A stretch of DNA of 24,819 bases from Chromera velia. Its lineage: Eukaryota > Sar > Chromeraceae. Location: positions 12,501 through 37,319 of the forward strand of contig JAHBMJ010000999.1 of assembly GCA_018398765.1 (NCBI GenBank), read 5' to 3'. This document shows positions 10,418 through 20,400 of the stretch, piece after piece (position 1 is the stretch's first letter; the number at the start of each line of letters is the position of its first letter). Position numbers and translations under genes: made by a program. Below the pieces are notes generated by a model. The model did not search any database, was not told the origin of the DNA, and was given only the letters and a program-made list of their open reading frames with translations.

Positions 10418-11263
10418 GGGGGAAGAGGCCCAAAAGGGAAAGAAGTGGAAAGACCGGAAGGCCGAGCCTGCCTGGACTGTGCAAAAGGCCAGAGAAGAGA
10501 GACTGCAGAAGGACCTTGAAGCAATGCACCTCCATTGGCAGGTCAGCAAAGCGAGTGGCACCAGTGTAACTGTAGATTGTCAGGAATCAAAGCAAAAACA
10601 AAGATCAGTGAAGAACTGGACAATTCAGAGAGTAGAAGAAAGTGACAGGCAGGCAGATAAACAGAAAGCAAGCAAAGAAACTTTAAGAGGAGAAAGAAGA
10701 AAAAAAAGGAAGGAAGGAAAGAAGGAAGGAAGCAAAAAAACAGACAGACAGACAGACAGACAGACACTGTCACAAAGAAAGAAAAGAAAGAAGGAAGGAA
10801 GGAAGGAAGGAAAGAAGGAGGAAAAAAAGGAGTTCTTGTCGTTCGCCAACACTATTGAAAGACTTCTTGTACGATTTTCTGGGCATTCAAGAAAATAACA
10901 GAGGGGAGAGTAACGAGGACTAAAAAAAAAAATGACGGCATGTGTTAAATTTTTATGCATATGCAGGAGAGACACACTGAGAGCCAGAGGGTGATGAAGG
11001 ATAGGGAACAGAGTGTGAGAGAGTGTCACAGACGATCAGAAAACCCGAAGAGGCCAAAGTTGATTGACTGGTACTACATGGAGGAGAAGTTGTCTGTTGA
11101 GGTTGTGATCAGTAGATCGCTAATGTACATTGGGGGAGCCGTGCGTTCTGCTAAAAGTGGGCCTCTGTATGACCACCCTGCCGTGCTCTTCAACAGACAA
11201 CGTGATTTTCTCATAGAAAAGCTGATGAAGCAGGACTTTGAGTCGGAGGAGGACTTTAATTGA
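10388..11263 (+). CDS. Hypothetical charged protein, two exons (10388-10541, 10967-11263)
   Basis: Exon 1 follows an ATTCAG acceptor-like site and reads as a Lys/Glu-rich helix-prone stretch (EPAWTVQKAREERLQKDLEA) up to a GTCAGC donor at 10542. Exon 2 follows a T-rich tract and TATGCAG, joins in phase 0, and ends at TGA 11261-11263. Its C-terminal part (SRSLMYIGGAVRSAKSGPLY to KQDFESEEDFN) is repeated, diverged, 479 bases downstream. The 5' end is unresolved: no start codon is assigned, so more exons probably lie upstream. The product is not recognised. The intron (10542-10966) holds a long purine tract. Phase and frame conservation argue for coding; expression evidence is lacking. Confidence 0.38.
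10682..10832. repeat. Purine-rich tract with (CAGA)n and (GGAA)n
   Basis: The tract is A/G-rich on the plus strand. (CAGA)n at about 10741-10766 is followed by (GGAA)n at about 10792-10812. It lies inside the inferred intron of the two-exon hypothetical gene. Confidence 0.9.
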
Positions 11264-11510
11264 GGTTGCACCGACCACAACAGCAAAACAAATGATTCAT
11301 CCCTCCGATTCAGGACGGGGTGTTCTTTCTTTGTGAGGATTCTAAGAGGGAAATGAGTGCTCCTAGAAGAAAGGCTTCCCTGGTATAGTTCAATTGGTAA
11401 GAATTTTTCATGGGCTGACCCGTACACAGGCAACGAAAACGTTGTCCCAGGTGGATGGGAATGTTATATTTATAGTACATGCGGTGGGAAGGGACAGCAA
11501 ACGAGGTAAT
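11100..11510 (+). repeat. Tandem duplication, copy 1
   Basis: This copy aligns along its whole length with 11579-11985, the offset drifting from 479 to 475 bases. Two protein-coding-like blocks are shared. Block A is 11111-11257 (RSLMY[IM]GGAVRSA[KE]SGPLY). Block B starts at about 11388 (VQLVR[IA]F, then [NV]V.F[IV]V.AVG[RK]DS). In this copy block A ends in a TGA, and block B lies in another frame. Confidence 0.85.
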
Positions 11511-11578
11511 TGTTGCAAGTGACCTTGAACGACAGGACTCGGGATAGGGGCAATCACAGAGTCTCCCTGAGATATTCG

Positions 11579-11985
11579 AAGTCGTGATCAGAAGATCGCT
11601 AATGTATATGGGAGGAGCCGTGCGTTCTGCTGAAAGTGGGCCTCTGTATGAGAACCCTGCCGTGCTCTTTAAGAGAAAACGTGATTTCCTCATGGGAAAG
11701 CTGACCAAGGAAGACTTTGAGACCGAACAAGACTTTAAGATTGCGATATCTGTAACAGCAAAGCTTATGATACGTCCCTTAAGCTCAGCACGAGGTGTCC
11801 TTTCCTTGCGGGGACTCCGAGAGTAAAATGCGTGCTGTTGGAAGAAGTGCTTTCTCAGTATGGTTCAATTGGTGAGAGCTTTCTATGAGCTAAACCCTGC
11901 AGAGGCGAAGGAGACCTTGCCCTATGTGGACAAGAATGTGGCGTTTGTAGTATGCGCAGTGGGAAAGGACAGCTAGACTGGAGAT
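11579..11985 (+). repeat. Tandem duplication, copy 2
   Basis: This is the diverged second copy of 11100-11510. Block A (11590-11736) shares 36 of 49 residues with copy 1, with mostly conservative changes. Here block A continues in frame to TAA 11824-11826. After that single stop the same frame continues into block B (MVQLVRAFYELNPAEAKETL) and ends at TAG near 11974. One stop therefore separates two blocks that read as protein in one frame, suggesting a recently broken gene or an unrecognised splice. Confidence 0.85.
11584..11826 (+). pseudogene. Paralogous fragment of the duplicated ORF (copy 2, block A)
   Basis: An 80-residue open frame carries the duplicated block (RRSLMYMGGAVRSAESGPLY, KLTKEDFETEQDFKIA) and then diverges. 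The frame resumes after the TAA at 11824 as block B. It could be a degenerate gene copy, or an exon of a gene whose other exons I cannot place. No family was recognised. Confidence 0.35.
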
Positions 11986-12520
11986 CTCTTCTCTTTGAGG
12001 AAGCAGGATGGAAGGCTTTTTCCGGGAAATTTTTCCTGTAAACAAATTGAAGTAGATTTTTATATATATGACGCCGAATAATAATGATGGTATTCCTCTC
12101 CAAAGTCGTTAAAGAAATCAAACAGGTATTGTCGCGGCTTCTTGATGGTCAGTTCATCTAGTTTGGCAACTTCGGTATACTTTTGTCAAAGATTGACACT
12201 GTTGGTCTAGGCAAACTATAAAATGTCGGCACTGTATTGAAACATAAATGTCATTGTCGATCAGTGCCGTTTATACGTTTAGTATCGATAACAGCATTTA
12301 TCGCCCACGGTATTTACCAACCCTATATAATCTATATATATATATATATATATAACTTGGTATAACTAGATGTATATTAAAATAATACTGCCCCAGTTCA
12401 ATTCAATTAAATATACATAATTATACATGCATTTTCATCCTTTCATTAATTTTAGGCGCCACCACGGACTTTTTGAAAGTATTTGAAAGTCTTTCTCTGG
12501 GTTCTGGTTTAGATCTTGTT
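11986..12520. other. AT-rich gene-free region
   Basis: Clearly more AT-rich than its neighbours, including a (TA)n run at about 12333-12354. A short inverted repeat, CGGCACTG at 12226-12233 and CAGTGCCG at 12262-12269, could form a small hairpin. No gene was seen on either strand. Confidence 0.6.
12333..12354. repeat. (TA)n microsatellite
   Basis: About 11 TA units inside the AT-rich region. Confidence 0.95.
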
Positions 12521-12849
12521 TAGCACAAAAAGTGAGTGAAACGATTCCAGCAAAACCAAAAAGACAATGCATGTGGGAAACCACCGGCATTCCTTTGAGG
12601 CCGGTCCCTTAAATTGACATACAACGGGGCTGTATGCGTATATAGTGCCCATACAAGATCATCGGGGTGCGTAAAGAATCTGTTGGAAAAAGTGTGACAT
12701 GGGATTCTTTCCTTCACAGAGACAAGCACGCATGCACTCACACACATGCGCGCACACCCGTCAAATGGCAAACGGAATGCTACAGGAAGACCAGAAACAA
12801 TGACCAGGGGATTATGACCTTGTTGGGCTTCCGTGGAGACACACGGGCA

Positions 12850-12881
<32 letters not shown>

Positions 12882-12889
12882 AGAGAGAC

Positions 12890-12934
<45 letters not shown>
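12850..12934. repeat. Compound microsatellite (CA)n(GA)n(CT)n(CA)n
   Basis: CA, GA, CT and CA dinucleotide runs in series. The GAGAGAGA/CTCTCTCT junction (about 12879-12910) is self-complementary and could fold back. Confidence 0.96.
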
Positions 12935-13176
12935 AACGCACACAAAGAGAGATAGAGACAAAGGGTGAGTCCTCATGTCGACAAGGCTGCCTGTTCTCCC
13001 TACCTCGAACTTCCCATCTTAAATTTAATTTCTTCCCTTTGCTTGCCGCTGTTTCTCATCTTTCTCTTTTTCCGCTTTTCTTGTCTCAGAAGGCTTTAGG
13101 GCACCGCTTGCCTGCCAGAAGAGTATCAGACTGGGGGGTAATGCCGTCAATCAGTCCAGGCACTCACCGATCGATG

Positions 13177-13203
13177 GAGTGAGTGAGTGAGTGAGTGAGT
13201 GAG
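13177..13203. repeat. (GAGT)n tetranucleotide repeat
   Basis: About six GAGT units on the plus strand. It is the same motif, in opposite orientation, as the CTCA repeat at 3155-3200. Confidence 0.95.
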
Positions 13204-15668
13204 GGCACATGTGCAGCTTGATTGCGTCTCCCTCCCATGGTCCCCCTCCACCCCCAAGTCATACCTCCTCACAGCCGGCTCCCAAACACGGCAGACAGCG
13301 CTCGATCCCTGCAGCGACCCCCCTCACCTTCCCCGCCACCTCCATTTGCCTCTCCACACCCATGGAGGGAGACGTAGGAGTAGACAAGCAAGAATGTAGC
13401 GAGATCAGATCCCTCTATCAATCCCACCCCATCAGCCCACTAGGTGGGGGGGCAGAAGAGAAAGGAAGTGCCATCATGACACCAAGATCTCTTCGTGAAG
13501 AACGGGATGCAGGAAAGGACGGGACGGAGCAAAAAAGGAAAAAGACTGTCACAAGAGTGGGATGGAGAAGACCGACGCCACAGTCCGCGTTCTTTCGAAG
13601 CATTTTCGAAGCTGCAGGACCGGACCGCACGAACCAACCACCCAACGAAGCATACGGCCGACAGCCGGCGCTTTCCTGGGAAAAGGGAGACAGACAATTC
13701 AGGAGTGAATCAAAAGCCATCCATGCAGACGAGGAACAGGGGGGAAATAAGACAAGAACTTCGACAAACGTCGAGAAGCCCTGACCGACCATTCGTTTCC
13801 TTTTCATCCCCTGAGATTTCCAACGTCTTCTCTTTCTTTATTTCTTTCTGTCTGTAGGCACAATCGATAGAGAAAGCGATCGATCGATTGATCAAACAGA
13901 AAAATTCACCAACAACAAAAACCACAAGAACAATGAGGTACCTTCTCTTTTTCGAAAGGACCCAAGACTGCTTTGCTAACTCCTCTCCTTCATGTTTCTT
14001 CTCTTCGTCTGAATTTCCTTTGATAAAAGAATCGGGTGAATTCAATCAAAGAGAATTGGGGCGCGTCCTTGTCTTCCCGATGCACCACCAAGTCACTCAC
14101 GATGTAGTCACCTTCTACGCATCCCATAAAACATCAAAGTGGCCCCCCCCTCCTTTCGTTAAATTGTTTTGTCCCTCCCTGATTCTCCTGCAGTACATTA
14201 CATGTAGCTCGATCGCTCGGCCAGTCGGCCTACGTCCAGCTCCTTCCTTCCTTCCTTCCTTTCTTCCTTCGTTCGAGTTCTTTCTACTCTTCTTCTTCCC
14301 AATCGCCGCTTCTTTCCTCATGCAGGACTTCCTTCACTCACAAAGAAGCAGAAGCGTGCGGCCACGCACCAGAAAGAGACACTTGCAGGCAACGAAGCAG
14401 ACAGATGCAAAGCAAAGCAGAACAGGAAGGAAGGAGGAGGCAAATACAGTGCAATGCAAAGAAGAAAGCAGTTGCATGAGTCTTCAAAGTGTCTATGAAT
14501 TTCAAAAGCATGCAGTTCGAAGAATTGTCTCTAAGTGCTTTGGAACTCATTCCATCCAAAACCAACCTACCCAGTCGAAGGCGAAACGGACACACACACA
14601 CACACTCACACACAAACGGTCCACTCACTCTCATGAATGCAGACGGACATCCTCGAGCGGACAGGCAAGTATGCAGGCAGGCGGGCAAATTAGTAGAAAA
14701 AACTTCGGTCCTGCTGATTTGAATCGGATTTGCTCGTACCCTGTTCCAGACTGGACGGCCTGTTGCCTCAGGCAGTCTTTGATTCCATTCGAAACAGACC
14801 AGCTGCCAGTCTGACAGCGTTCGGACGAATTTGTTTCCTTTTTCCTCATTTGTCAAACGATCGACCGTTGCAGCGGACACAGTTCACCAGGCAGTGGCAT
14901 TCAAGAAGAGAAAAGACAGGCGAAGAAAAGATCCCGTCCCTGGTCCGTTCAACCAAGGAGAGATCAGAAGAAGATGGAATGCAGATGAAGCAAGTCATCA
15001 GGAAGGTCAGGTGCTTCCGACCGACTGGGGACAGAGAGAGAGACGAGAAACACGGAGAGAGGGTTGATGTCTCAACGCCTTTTCCCGCCTTTCTGTGTCT
15101 GGCCCCTATCCCCCACCGGTGTGCGCGTGTACCAGCGCAAGATCTCGTTCGGGTGAAGAGGGAGCAGAGAAAGATGTTGAGTCACAAGAAGAGAAAGACA
15201 TGAGCAAGAGTGTTTGTGTATGAGTATGTCTTTTCTCAACTTCTTTTGGGGACACTTCAAGACAGTCCCGTATTCGGTTTCGACTGGATGACACAGAAAG
15301 ACAAAGCGGAAGAGACGAGGAGTGCACTTCACATCACAAAACGAAGAGGAAAGAGACGAAAGGTGAGGCAACGCCTCCCTCTCCACCTCCCTCTTTTTAT
15401 TCCTTCCTGTCCCCGGAAGAAAGGAAGGAACAAAAGCAACCCCTTTGCAGCAGTGTACAGTGAGTGTCCGGCCATTCGTCTAAATAGGTCATTGACAAGC
15501 AGGCAGCAGCATCCATTTATCTAAATAATTTAGGTCATTAACAAGCGCACTTTCTTTCTTAGGGCTTCTTACAGACACAGGCAGAGAGAGCCAGAGAGAC
15601 GGGAAAGAAACCAGCGAATCGACCTCTTTCTTTTCCCTTAAGGGTTCTTTTTTCTCTTTGTCTGATTG

Positions 15669-15670
<2 letters not shown>

Positions 15671-15701
<31 letters not shown>
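15671..15701. repeat. (CT)n microsatellite
   Basis: About 15 CT units; no gene context. Confidence 0.96.
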
Positions 15702-15706
<5 letters not shown>

Positions 15707-16805
15707 TGTGGATGGACCAAGATTTCCTCAGGTACATTTCTCATTTTTGACCGGAAATAGGGGGAAGCAAGTCCACTTTGTCTTTCTTTCCCCCTTTCCG
15801 TTTTCAAACAAGTCAAAAGTCACTCAGGTTGAAGGAACGAATAGTTCCGAATCAAATCAAACCAAGTCAAGTCGTGTACAGGACAGCTACAGTCGCAGTC
15901 AACGAAAAAGGAGTGAAGACAGGAGCTTGAGATGAGATCAGAGACCTGCACTTCCTTTCCTTTCATTTCAGCAAGACAGCGCGCTGATCAGTGAGTTGTC
16001 AAAACCGCAGTTCTTTTTGGGTTAAGGCAAGTAGCCGAGAAACGGTATTGACGGTGAGTGCGAAGCAGTGGCACGCAAGCACTTTTGCGAAGCGCAGCAG
16101 ACCAAAAAGATCCATCTCCACAAGCGCAATCAAATGTCTGCTTGCTCGGTATGACTGAGAGCTCTCTCTCTTCTCTCGTGTTTCCTTTTCTTTGTTCTTA
16201 AAGGAGAAAACCGAGAAAGAGCAAACTCGTTTCTATCAGTCTAGGAAGTGATCCATTCGTTCGTTTAATGAGGCATGTGTCGTTTGGTTTGTCTGAAAAG
16301 AAGAAGACAGGCAAGCAGAGGAGAAGAGAGAGAAGGAAAACCCATCTCAGGTTTCATTTTGGTTCATTTGCGTTGGGGAATTGTCCGTGCACCTGATGCA
16401 CATGCAGATTCATTCATGCATGAATTTATCCATCCTTCCATCCATCCATCTATTGATGCGTCTGACCGTCCGTCCTTCTGCCCATCTGACGGTCTTACTC
16501 CCGTCTAGAGGGTGCCCCTCTTTCCTCACCGCCTTCTTTCCTTCAAAGTTGTTTCGTCGGTCATCCAGTTGAATTGGAAAGATCTTTCAAAAAGCAGCAG
16601 CAAGGAAGGAACGACCGTTCGTGAAGTTCCTTCCCTTCATTCAAACACCCAGATATCCCCCTTTTCCCTCCTTCCTTTCCCGCGTTCTTTTCGTACTTGC
16701 ACAAGAATCAATCGTGCAATGGAAAGAAAAAAGGCAGGTCGGCCGAAGATGAATTCCTGTCGGTCAAATCATTTGCAGCAACGCAGCACGAAAAAGGACA
16801 TCCAG

Positions 16806-16806
<1 letters not shown>

Positions 16807-16845
<39 letters not shown>

Positions 16846-16877
16846 ACACACAAACTCACACACACACACACACACAC
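16807..16877. repeat. (CA)n microsatellite with TA and AA/CT interruptions
   Basis: About 70 bases of CA units with a few interruptions. Confidence 0.96.
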
Positions 16878-17432
16878 GCACAAATTTCAGAGGCCTTCCT
16901 TTCCTCCAAACTCCTTCATCTTTCGACCCAAGTCTCCCATGCATACAAATACAAGCAGGCCACTCGATCAATTCATTCAAGTCCATCCTGTTCCTTCCAA
17001 CAGACAAATCCACACACTCAGTCAAGTAGCGTACACACCCCTATGTTTACCCCCTCCCTTCCACCCCTCATTTGAAAACACGTGCAAGCAACACAGGACC
17101 CGATCAGATCAGAAAGAAAGCTTGCATTGAAAAGACCAGACAGAGCCCGGTCAGATCAAGCTGAATGAGGCAAATCCTCGCCGCCGTATCGCATGCATGA
17201 CCATGAGCTTTTGGAAAAAGACCGAGGGAGAACGGTCGGTAGGCCAGACAAAGGGAAGGAGCGATGTCAAAGCGATGCAACGAAATTACAGAAACGAGTC
17301 CAGCTGCGTCGAAACGATCCACAAATGCACGAAAATGAAAGGACGAAAAGGGGTGGATCCTTGCAAGTACAGTAACAAATGAGGATCCCTTGAAAAAAGA
17401 AAAAGGAAGAACCGTTCCTTCATCTCGTCTCC

Positions 17433-20400
17433 TCACTCCATTCCATACCTTCCCCTCCCACCCCTCCCCCCTCCTCTTCCTCGGCCACCACCTCGGCCTC
17501 GACCTCTCCACCCTCCTGCTCCTCCCCTCCCCCCCCCTTCCCCTCCTCCCTCCGCTCCCTGCTGCTGCTGCCTGAGGGGACGATCATCCGTCCCCATCTG
17601 CTCCAGCACGCTCTGCACGAACCCCGCAGGCTGCCAGAGATTCTTCTGTTCCAGGGACCGCGTCAGCTGGGAGAAGCAGCGGGTCGTCAGTTGGAGGTGC
17701 AGCTGGACGGACAGCTGGACGAGCTCCACGGCTGCATGCGAGCAGACAAGAAAGAAAAAAGGAAGGCGAATTCCTTCTCATTATTACAACAACAAAGCTG
17801 GAATGGCCGCTGTCAAGCTCTTTCTCACCATGATTCATGCGACACACGACACAAGCAAATCCGACAACCAGGGCGACGTTGATCTTCATCGAAAACGTCC
17901 AACGAACACAATTTGTGCTTTCTGGCAGCACGCTTTTCTATCTGATTGTGACGTTTGGAGGCTGGGGAGGATTCTCTGTGCTTACGGCGGAGATGGGAGA
18001 AGAAACGATGAGACGGACAGGGAACCTGTCAGATGCATACAGCAAGGGATCCTCATGTCAACATTCACATACAGGAGCACACACACAAAAGAAGACAGAG
18101 AGAGAGTAGACGGACCCTTGGTGAGAGCCCCCGAGGCCTCACAGACAAGAATCAGGGCACTCAGATTCGCACCGTCCAAGTTCACATGTCTGCACGCAAC
18201 AAAGAATGCACAACTCAGAACAACAATATATCTCGCTCCCTGCGCCTTTCTCTAGGTTATTGCCACACACAGATAGATGGATGGAAACACGATACGCCGC
18301 GGCAAAGAGGAAGAAAGAATCCGTCCGACAGACAGGCATGGTTCTCTTTTGGTAAACTAAAAAAGAGGAAAGTGCGGACACGAAACACACAGCAGATGGG
18401 ACACGACACCAACCATTGCAGTCCCCTAGCTCCCCATGCACCCTCTGATCCCCCCACCCACCCACCTTGACTCGAGGTGCTGCAGGATTCTGTCTGCCCA
18501 CTCCACGTCGAAGCACCCCTGTCCCTTCTCGAACGCGCACGCAAGGGAAGCCTGCAGAAGCGCCCCGTACACGACTGCGTGGGGTCTCAGGCCAAAGTTG
18601 TGCATCGAGTCGATCACCTCCAACGCCCGCACGGTCTGACCCATCTGCAGGCGGCCGGGGGGAATGACACGACAAGCAGACGAATACTATCTGATCAGAA
18701 GGGAGAGAGAGGAGAAGGGGGGAGGAACAACCAGCGACGCACGCAACCACATAGAGGTGAGAAAGACACAGAGGGCGGGTAACACGGACAAGAGACACAG
18801 AATGAAAGACCAAGTCGGGGCGTCTCACGACAAGAGGCGGAGAACTCTATTCAGAAGAGGAAAAACACGATTCAGCAATGCCATGCAGCTGTGGGTCCCT
18901 CTGTCCCCTTCCCGTCTCCCCAGCATGAAGACACATGGATACAAACAGACCGGACACACACCCTCCCACCTTCCATGCCTACCTGTGCAAAGGCCTTCAC
19001 GGCAATGGAGAAGGAGATCAACGAGGGCATCACCCCCTTCTCCTGCATTGTCCTCAAAAGTTCCAGAGCCCTCTCAGGCACACGGGCCTTCGCACACCCG
19101 TCCAAGAGGCTGTTGAAGACCACCTCGTCAGGAGGGAACCCTCGACGCTGCATGATCTCAAAGGTGTCGAACGCAGAGCTCAGGTCGCCACTCTGGCAGT
19201 ATCCCTGCAGAGAGAGAACACATACAGACTCTCAAACACACCTACTTTTTACTTTGAAAAAGGTATGCCGCATTCCTTTGAGTACGGCCGCAGACACAGG
19301 ATGGCATACACTTGGGCATTACGAAGAAACACGAACCTAAAGGAGAGCGGTGGGGCGGTCCTGTAGAACAGTGGTCGGGGAAGAGAACATGAAGGAAAGT
19401 AAATCTTGTCTGCCTTCGGTTGCCTTCACAAGAGACGACAAAGCGACAGACAGACAGATAGGCAGGCAGACAAAAGAACTGGCTGGCTGACAGGATCTAT
19501 TAATAAAACGGACCTTGCAGATGGTTGAGTATGTGATCAGATCCGGACAGACGCCGTCAGACTCCATCATCCTCAGCAGTCGGGGCAGCTCCTCCAGACG
19601 ACGACATCGCACGGCCGTGTCCATCAAAGAGTTGAAAGTCACCCCCGAGGGGGGCACGCCGCGGCTCTTCATCTCGGACACTGTGGCGAGGGCGCGTGCA
19701 AAATTGCCGGAACGCCCACACAGTTTGATCTGGAGGGAGTAGGTGACTACGGTCTGCGGCACCCCCTTTTCTGCCATTGTGGCAAAAAGCCTCTCTGCAA
19801 CGTCTGTGCGGTTGACTTTCAAGGCGGTATCGATCAGGCAGCCATAGATGACTGCGTTCGTCTCGATGTGTTGAGACTCCATCTGATGCAGATACCCGAG
19901 GGCCCGTGTCAGCTCTTTCTGACGTCCACAACCCTTCATCAAAATCCCAAAGGCAACCGGACTCGGCTGCACACCTCTGGCTGTCATATCGGCAAAGATC
20001 TGTTCGGCTTTGTCGAGTCTGTTGAAGTGCACACACGCGTCCATGAGACAGTTGTACAAGACTTCATCTGGTTCTGTGCCTTGACGTCGTAATTCGTCAA
20101 GACATTCAAAACCTTTCTGGAGAGACGACCCCGACCTATCGAGTTTGATGCCTGCAATCAGGGTGGAATACGTCACACTGTCTGGCTTTACCCCCAAGTC
20201 TTTCATCCTCAACAGAACCCCGCATGCACGCTGCAGACAGCCGTTCTGGATGCAGGCATGAATCAGACTGTTGAAGGTGACCGCATTCGGCAGACAGCCC
20301 AAACTCTCCATCTCATCGAGAAGGTTTAAGGCAGCTGGGAGGTCCCGCAACGCCGAATAGGCGCGGACCATGGTGTTGTATGTGACGGGATCGGGTTTGC

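Larger units (their letters stand above)
12521..13420. other. Repeat-bearing region, no supportable gene
   Basis: Holds a compound microsatellite (12850-12934), a (GAGT)n array (13177-13203), and a plus-strand pyrimidine tract ending in TCTCAG at about 13090 that would serve as a splice acceptor. A minus-strand frame at about 13263-13400 (RQMEVAGKVRGVAAGIERCL) reads like protein but is unconnected to any exon chain. Confidence 0.45.
13421..17432. other. Gene-free, strand-biased region downstream of the PPR gene
   Basis: About 4 kb with frequent short repeats: (TTCC)n at 14241-14270, (CT)n at 15671-15701, (CATC)n at 16429-16450 and (CA)n at 16807-16877. The plus strand is mostly purine/A-rich (GAAAG, AAGCAGGCA, CAGACAG types), so the minus strand is pyrimidine-rich, as in introns of the minus-strand genes. 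Open frames such as 13888-14814 (+) and 14338-14880 (-) owe their length to biased composition, and none has a recognisable domain. It may be 3' UTR/downstream DNA of the PPR gene or an undetected transcript. Confidence 0.45.

Noticed and set aside
11381..11450. tRNA-like A box (TAGTTCAATTGG), also at 11861 (TGGTTCAATTGG)
   Set aside because: Both fit the A-box consensus, but no B box (GGTTCGAAT type), acceptor-stem pairing or T-loop follows at the right distance. The bases are better explained as a conserved VQLVR coding block.
12226..12269. 8-bp inverted repeat as a possible transposon end or hairpin terminator
   Set aside because: The stem is short with a 28-base loop in AT-rich DNA; there is no matching target-site duplication or coding element.
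13888..14814. Plus-strand open frame of 308 residues
   Set aside because: It consists of low-complexity stretches (FLPSFLPSF, THTHTLTHK) produced by TTCC and CA repeats, with no domain and no splice context matching a gene.
14338..14880. Minus-strand open frame of 180 residues
   Set aside because: It overlaps the other frame, includes a CVCVCP microsatellite translation and Cys/Leu-rich biased sequence, and has no homology I can recognise.
17584..17931. Alternative frame over the last PPR exon (ending AERAGADGDG)
   Set aside because: The intron phase from the exon 18116-18189 enters the other frame, which gives AVELVQLSVQLHLQL and an RGG tail, consistent with a real C-terminus.
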